Of a DNA stretch of 64,000 nucleotides, positions 59,572 through 64,000 are shown piece by piece; positions within the stretch are counted from its first letter, which is position 1; every line of letters begins with the position of its first letter. The notes beneath the pieces were generated by a model, which did no database searches, was not told the origin of the DNA, and saw only the letters and a list, made by a program, of their open reading frames with translations. The stretch lies in contig JAVKHP010000001.1 in assembly GCA_031459855.1 (NCBI GenBank), forward strand, positions 292,059 through 356,058, given 5' to 3'. This DNA is from Armatimonadota bacterium. Lineage in GTDB: Bacteria; Sysuimicrobiota; Sysuimicrobiia; Sysuimicrobiales; Humicultoraceae. The position numbers and the translations under genes are program-made.

Positions 59572-61197
59572 CTACTGACTGCCCTCGGCCAGCCAGTACT
59601 CGGCCAGGTCGGGCTCGACGTAGTGGTTGGTCGTGGTCTTGTAGCCCTGCAGCGTCCGCCAGTGCGGGATGATGCGCTGCCACCACAGCACGTACATGAC
59701 GTAGGCCTGCTCGTCCAGCAGGCGCCGCTCGAAGCGGCGGACGATCTCGAGGCGCTTGGCCCGGTCGGCGGTCCGGCTCTGCTGCACGAACAGCAGGTCC
59801 AGCTGCCGGTCGATGTAGCCGCCGTAGTTGAGCGGGTTCACGTCGGAGGAGACGAACTTGGCCAGCTGCACGTCGGGGTCGTCGATGAAGTCGCACGCGA
59901 AGTCCACCGAGGCCTCGTAGTCGCCCGCCCGCATGTCCGCCAGGTACTTGGCGGTCTCCTGCTGCACGTGCTGCACGTTGAGGCCGATCTGCCGCCACTG
60001 GTCCACCAGGAAGATCCCCACGGGCTCGTAGGGCATCTGCACGTCGCGGTTCTTCAGGGTGAAGCCGAAGCCCTCGGGCACGCCGGCCTCCCGCAGCAGC
60101 GCCCGGGCCTGCGCGCGCGCCTGGGCGATGTCGCGGCCGTAGCCGGCCAGCCGGACGAGCTCGGCCTCGGGCATGGCGAACTCCGAGCCGGGGCGCATCA
60201 CGGCACCCACCGGGCCGACGAAGGCGATCTGCGAGAGGGCCCGCGAGCCACTCCACCGGTCCACAGCCAGGGTGAGGGCCCGGCGCACCCGGGCGTCGTC
60301 GAAGGGCTTCCGCCTGGTGTTGAAGGCGACGATCAGGTTGCACAGCCAGGGCTGCTCCTGCACGTTGACGCGGGGCCCCAGCGTGCGCACGATGTCGTCG
60401 CGCTCGGCGGGCGAGACCCCGCGGAACTCGATGAGCACCTGCCCGCTCTTGAGGGCCGCGATCAACGCCGAGCGGCTGCTGATGAACAGCGCCGTGTAGC
60501 CGTCGAGGTAGGGCTTGCCGCGCTCGAAGTAGTCCTCGTTGCGCCGCCCGACCCAGCGCGCACCGCGCACGTACTCGACGAACCGAAACGGCCCGGTGCC
60601 CATGACGTTCCGCTCGTACCAGCGCGGGTCGCGGGCCAGGATGTCGGCCTTGTAGATCCAGTTGAAGGGCGATGCGAGCTTCTCCAGGAAACTGGGGACC
60701 GGCCACTTCAGCCGGAACACCACGGTCTGGGGATCGGGCGCCTCGACGGCCCGGACGCCCTGGTAGATGGCCTGCCGGGCGCTGACCACCCCCTCGGGCG
60801 GGAAGATGATCTTGTCGAAGCTGGCCTTGACGTCGCGCGAGGTCAGCACCGCGCCGTCGTGGAACTTGACCCCCTGCCGCAGCTTGAAGGTCCACGTCAG
60901 GCCGTCGCGCGAGCTGGTCCACGACTCCGCCAGGTCGGGGACGATCTTCGGGTAGTTCTGCGGGTCGAACTTCACCAGCAGGTTGTAGTGCGGGCGGATG
61001 GGGTGGATCATGGCGAACGTGGTCTCGCGGTGGGCGTCGAACGACGGCGGCAGCGCGCTCACGGCGTAGGACAGCGTGCCACCCCGGCGGGGCTGCTGGG
61101 CATCGACGGGCACCGGCGCGGCCAGCAGGGCCGCCACCACCACGAGCCCTGCGGCCGCTGTGCCCCAACGCACTCTGGGCATCCTCTGCGTCCGCAT
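59572..61197 (-). CDS. Peptide/nickel-type (family 5) solute-binding protein
   Basis: A 541-residue periplasmic receptor. ATG 61197 follows GAGGAGG. The signal peptide covers residues 1-34 (AAAGLVVVAALLAAPVPVDAQ) without a lipobox. Family 5 marks: RRGGTLSYAVSALPPSFDAH, PDLAESWTSSRDGLTWTFKL, GVKFHDGAVLTSRDVKASFD and NVMGTGPFRFVEY. The ligand could be a peptide, opine or another nitrogen compound. Confidence 0.93.
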   Translation of the reverse strand: MRTQRMPRVRWGTAAAGLVVVAALLAAPVPVDAQQPRRGGTLSYAVSALPPSFDAHRETTFAMIHPIRPHYNLLVKFDPQNYPKIVPDLAESWTSSRDGLTWTFKLRQGVKFHDGAVLTSRDVKASFDKIIFPPEGVVSARQAIYQGVRAVEAPDPQTVVFRLKWPVPSFLEKLASPFNWIYKADILARDPRWYERNVMGTGPFRFVEYVRGARWVGRRNEDYFERGKPYLDGYTALFISSRSALIAALKSGQVLIEFRGVSPAERDDIVRTLGPRVNVQEQPWLCNLIVAFNTRRKPFDDARVRRALTLAVDRWSGSRALSQIAFVGPVGAVMRPGSEFAMPEAELVRLAGYGRDIAQARAQARALLREAGVPEGFGFTLKNRDVQMPYEPVGIFLVDQWRQIGLNVQHVQQETAKYLADMRAGDYEASVDFACDFIDDPDVQLAKFVSSDVNPLNYGGYIDRQLDLLFVQQSRTADRAKRLEIVRRFERRLLDEQAYVMYVLWWQRIIPHWRTLQGYKTTTNHYVEPDLAEYWLAEGSQ

Positions 61198-61520
61198 CAC
61201 CGCACCTCCTCGTCCAGGCTCCGGACCGCCGCCTCGGAAATTCGGGAGGCCCCCCGGCCCCTCCTCGGCGACCGGCCGCCGGCGCGGTTCCACCTTGGTG
61301 GTTGGTGGCGCACCGCGCGTCCGGCCCCCGGCCCGCTTGCGCCGCCACGCCCCTCGTCGGCGACCGCCCTCCCACCGTCGGCCACCGCCGTAACGCCGCC
61401 GACACTGATCGTCAGTGCCGGGTACCCCCGCTCCGACGATTACCGTCCCACCGCCGGCGGCCGCGACGCCGCGGGCGCTGCATCGTGGGTGCCGGGCCCG
61501 GGTACCACCGACTCCGACGA
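61198..61520. repeat. Intergenic region with imperfect 80-base duplication
   Basis: GGTACC followed by CTCCGACGA and TACCG occurs at about 61421-61445 and again at 61501-61526, 80 bases apart; the second copy runs into the end of the DUF1116 gene. A small perfect hairpin CACTGA-CGA-TCAGTG lies just before the first copy. The region should hold the promoter of the peptide importer. No gene seen. Confidence 0.4.
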
Positions 61521-62762
61521 CTACCGCCCGAGCGCCGTCGCCAGCGCCTCCAGCGCCCGCTCGAAGCAGGCCATGGGTGGCCGGACCAGCCCCGCGCCGA
61601 TCTGCCCGATGCCGGGCCGGCGGTGCGCGATACCGGTGTTGATGCGGGGCGTGATGCCCGTACGCACCACCTTGCGCACGTCGATGCCGGTGGGGGTGCC
61701 GCGGAAGTCGAGCGGGGGCAGGCCGAACGCCGGGTTCTCGCCCACGGTGATCTCGTACATCTCCAGCGTCGCGTCCATAGCCTCCCTGGGCGTGCCGCCC
61801 ACGAACTTCACGATGGCCGGCGCGGCGGCCATGGCGAAAGCGCCGATCCCGACGGTCTCGGTGATGGTCGAGTCGCCGATGTCGGGGTTGGCGTCGTCGG
61901 CCGCAAACCCCGGGAAGTAGAGGCCCACCGGTACCTCGGCCGGTGCGGTGAACCATCGGTCGCCCAGGCCCGAGACGCGGATGCCGAAGTCGGTGCCGTT
62001 GCGGGCCATACAGGTCACCACGGTGCTGCCGGGGATACCGTGCGCCGCGTCGGCGGTGGCCTTGCAGGCGGCCATGACCGGGTTGAGGACGGCCAGGTCG
62101 TTGTCGGCGAAGTAGCGGAGCACCTGCTCCAGCGCATCGGGCGGCAGCCCTACCCGGGCCAGGTGCGGCGCCAGGAGCCGACCGAACAGGGCCGAGCCCG
62201 CCACGTTGCGGTTGTGGCCCTCGTCGCCCATGGTGAGCTGGCGGGCGATGAGCGCCTTCATGTCGAGGCCGCCCATGCGCTCCAGCGCGGCGCCCACCGC
62301 CGGCCCCAGCACGTCGTTCATCCAGCGCAGGCGCGCCAGCACCTCCTCGCTGTAGGCGCCGTAGCGCAGGACCTTCCCGTAGCCTTCGTTGAGGTTGCAG
62401 TAGGCGCGGGTGCCGGTCGCGCGGTTCTCCACGACGTAGACCACCATGGACGCCGTGGTGACCCCGGCCATGGGCCCCACCGCGGCGTGGTGGTGCGTGG
62501 GCTCCAGCACCACCTCGCCCTGCTCCACGAGCCGCACCGCCTCCTCCTCGGTCCTGGCCAAGCCCTCGAACAGCAGCCCGCCGATGACGGCGCCGCGCAG
62601 CGGCCCGCTGGCGCGGTCCCAGGTGATCGGCGGACCGGCGTGCAGGACGAGCCGGTCGTGCATCCCGGGGATGACGTCGCGGGCCCGCGCGGTGCCCACC
62701 AGCACGGGTTGGGCGGCCAGCAAGCGACGCAACGCTTCCTGATTGGCGGCGGCGATGTCCAT
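61521..62762 (-). CDS. allG: DUF1116 protein, AllG-type oxamate carbamoyltransferase subunit
   Basis: A 413-residue protein of the DUF1116 (YlbE/AllG) family, subunit of the oxamate carbamoyltransferase that turns oxalurate into oxamate and carbamoyl phosphate. Family regions include WDRASGPLRGAVIGGLLFEG, LEPTHHHAAVGPMAGVTTAS, NLNEGYGKVLRYGAYSEEVL, LIARQLTMGDEGHNRNVAGS and ARNGTDFGIRVSGLGDRWFT. ATG 62762 was preferred to 62777. It directly follows the FdrA gene, as in fdrA-ylbE-ylbF of enteric bacteria. Here the third subunit (DUF2877) is encoded elsewhere. Confidence 0.88.
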   Translation of the reverse strand: MDIAAANQEALRRLLAAQPVLVGTARARDVIPGMHDRLVLHAGPPITWDRASGPLRGAVIGGLLFEGLARTEEEAVRLVEQGEVVLEPTHHHAAVGPMAGVTTASMVVYVVENRATGTRAYCNLNEGYGKVLRYGAYSEEVLARLRWMNDVLGPAVGAALERMGGLDMKALIARQLTMGDEGHNRNVAGSALFGRLLAPHLARVGLPPDALEQVLRYFADNDLAVLNPVMAACKATADAAHGIPGSTVVTCMARNGTDFGIRVSGLGDRWFTAPAEVPVGLYFPGFAADDANPDIGDSTITETVGIGAFAMAAAPAIVKFVGGTPREAMDATLEMYEITVGENPAFGLPPLDFRGTPTGIDVRKVVRTGITPRINTGIAHRRPGIGQIGAGLVRPPMACFERALEALATALGR

Positions 62763-62837
62763 GGCCCTCTCACGCATCCTGGTCAGTGGTGATGTGGGCT
62801 CCCGCGCCCCTCGGACTCCCGGTAATCCTTATCGCTG

Positions 62838-64000
62838 TCAGGCCTCCAGCTTGTCGAGCAGGTCGAGCAGGTGCTTCTTGCCCCCGGCTGGCGGCTGCCA
62901 GTCCACGCTGACGACCGGCACACCTTGCTCCTGCAGGCTCTCGGCGAACAGCTCCAGCCCCACGTTGATCACCGCCGGCGGTGCCTGCAGGAGGCGGCGT
63001 ACGGCGCTGACGTCGGGCCAGGGTGGCGGCGCTTCCGCCGGGGCGATCGGCGTCCTGCTCCACGGCGCACCCCGGCTGCCGCGGGCCTCGGCGATGAGCC
63101 CCGCCAGGCGCACCGCCCGCGCGTTGCTGTCCTCGACGAGCACGCCGGCGTCCACCAGCGCCGCGCGCTGGGCGGCCGCGTCCTGGGGGTCGTCGTCGGT
63201 GCCGCACACCGAGGCCACCAAACACACGGAGCGCCCGGCGCCCTGTGCCCGCAGGGCGCGGACCACGGGCACCAGCGCGCCGGCCGGATCGGGGTGGGCG
63301 CCGTAGCCCAGCACCACGTCGAAGAGCACCACGGCCGTCTCGGGATCTGCCGCCTCCTGCTGGAGGCGCTGCAGCCGCAGGGTGGGGTCGAGCATGGGGT
63401 GGAGGCGCCCCTGGGTGAACTCGTCGGCGCCCATGTCCACCACCGTGTGGCCGCGGCTGCGCGTGGGAGGATCGAGCTGCTCCTCCGGTACCAGCGGCGT
63501 GTTGGACGCCACCGGCCCCACGTGGCCGCGCAGCAACACCAGCGCCTCGTAGCAGAGCGTGCCACCGGCGTACAGCCCGCGGACGTAGCGCTGCTCGGGC
63601 TGCAACCGCGCGGCCTCCTGCGCCGGCAGCGCGCGCAGCCCCAGCCCGCCGGGGTCGGCGCCGGTCGCCCGGCGCACCGCCAGCCGCGCGGCCTCTTCCA
63701 GGGTCGTGGCGTTCTGGACCCCGCCCCCGGCCTCCACCGGCGCGCCAACGAAGCAGACCACCACGGGCTTGCCGCAGGCGCGGGCGGCCGCGAGCAGCGT
63801 CGCGGCCACCTCCGGGGCCGGCGGTTTGCCGACCAGCACGATGACCTCCGTGGCCGGATCGAGGACCAGCGCCCGCAAACCCTGGAGCATCGTGACACCG
63901 CCCACGGCCACCGAGAGGTCGCGGCCGCCGGTCCCGATCGCGTGGGTGATGCCGCCGCCGAACCGATGGATCAGTGAGGTGACCTCCTGCAACCCGGTGC
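62838..64000 (-). CDS. fdrA: FdrA/AllF-type acyl-CoA synthetase-like protein, C-terminal part (cut by window edge)
   Basis: FdrA resembles the succinyl-CoA synthetase alpha subunit and is the largest subunit of oxamate carbamoyltransferase. The visible 387 residues lack the N-terminus, which lies beyond the right edge (the frame is open to base 64000). Marks: LQEVTSLIHRFGGGITHAIG, TGGRDLSVAVGG with LQGLRAL, LVGKPPAPEVAATLL, RGLYAGGTLCYEALVLLRGH, HTVVDMGADEFTQGRLHPML and VVLFDVVLGYGAHPDPAGAL. It is followed by the DUF1116 gene after 75 bases. Energy conservation by carbamoyl phosphate formation is the known role of the complex. Confidence 0.88.
   Translation of the reverse strand, partial: TGLQEVTSLIHRFGGGITHAIGTGGRDLSVAVGGVTMLQGLRALVLDPATEVIVLVGKPPAPEVAATLLAAARACGKPVVVCFVGAPVEAGGGVQNATTLEEAARLAVRRATGADPGGLGLRALPAQEAARLQPEQRYVRGLYAGGTLCYEALVLLRGHVGPVASNTPLVPEEQLDPPTRSRGHTVVDMGADEFTQGRLHPMLDPTLRLQRLQQEAADPETAVVLFDVVLGYGAHPDPAGALVPVVRALRAQGAGRSVCLVASVCGTDDDPQDAAAQRAALVDAGVLVEDSNARAVRLAGLIAEARGSRGAPWSRTPIAPAEAPPPWPDVSAVRRLLQAPPAVINVGLELFAESLQEQGVPVVSVDWQPPAGGKKHLLDLLDKLEA

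Noticed and set aside
61381-61420. Guanidine-II-type riboswitch at the CACTGACGATCAGTG hairpin
   Set aside because: There is one weak stem with an ACGA-like loop; the required second matching hairpin is missing and the neighbouring genes are not guanidine genes.
1-64000. CRISPR arrays, tRNA and rRNA genes
   Set aside because: I saw no regularly spaced short repeats and no tRNA-like or rRNA-like segments; a covariance-model search would be needed for certainty.

Overview
This is a GC-rich bacterial chromosome segment (roughly 70% G+C by eye). It carries about 57 protein genes, and I recognise no rRNA, tRNA, CRISPR array or transposase. The organism looks like an uncultivated, possibly thermophilic bacterium. 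A TtuA/TtuB tRNA-thiolation pair (a thermophile trait) and a fused acetyl-CoA carboxylase carboxyltransferase are present. Every exported solute-binding protein has a plain signal peptide with no lipobox cysteine, which argues for a real periplasm, that is, two membranes. The phylum cannot be settled from this window; lineages of the Armatimonadota/CSP1-3 or Chloroflexota type would fit.

Left part (1-9.5 kb): an aerobic carbon monoxide dehydrogenase cluster read leftward. coxG has its own promoter. It is followed by coxM-coxS-coxL, whose large subunit has the form I active-site motif AYRCSFR, then an XdhC/YHS maturation protein, coxD, coxE and a second XdhC-type gene cut by the window edge. 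coxM is preceded in the same uninterrupted frame by an IclR-type helix-turn-helix, with a promoter and a perfect palindrome just upstream. Next come a DoxX membrane protein and an ArsR regulator that share an almost identical operator.

9.7-26.2 kb: a secreted protein of unknown function, a BMP-type (nucleoside-like) ABC importer, an aldehyde dehydrogenase, a PiT phosphate transporter with its DUF47 partner, and a second molybdenum hydroxylase (large, FAD and 2Fe-2S subunits). The hydroxylase operon continues into a DUF2877/AllH protein and an MFS carrier. At the right edge (61.5-64 kb) lie DUF1116/AllG and FdrA/AllF, the other two subunits known from oxamate carbamoyltransferase of purine (allantoin) breakdown.

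26.4-37.6 kb (leftward): tRNA thiolation genes, the AccD-AccA fusion and a CaiB-type CoA transferase. Upstream is an operon of cyclase, amidohydrolase, a 56-residue zinc-ribbon miniprotein, a taurine/nitrate-type ABC importer and a second amidohydrolase.

38.2-49.8 kb: a segment of visibly lower G+C and different codon use. A divergent LysR regulator faces a rightward operon. The operon encodes a cytoplasmic AmiC-like amide sensor without a signal peptide, a urea/amide-type ABC importer with a fused permease-ATPase, an AtzG-like miniprotein with its AtzE-like amidase, a nitrilase-family hydrolase, an unknown 127-residue protein and an M20 N-carbamoyl hydrolase. This is the best candidate for an undescribed system: sensing, import and stepwise hydrolysis of an amide or ureido compound.

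49.9-61.2 kb: cytosine deaminase with its own taurine-type importer, a GNAT/RidA pair, a VapBC-like toxin-antitoxin pair with visible promoter and operator, a HAD hydrolase and a peptide/nickel-type ABC importer. Taken together, the window is dominated by scavenging of nitrogen from heterocycles, amides and ureido compounds, beside CO oxidation as an energy supplement.
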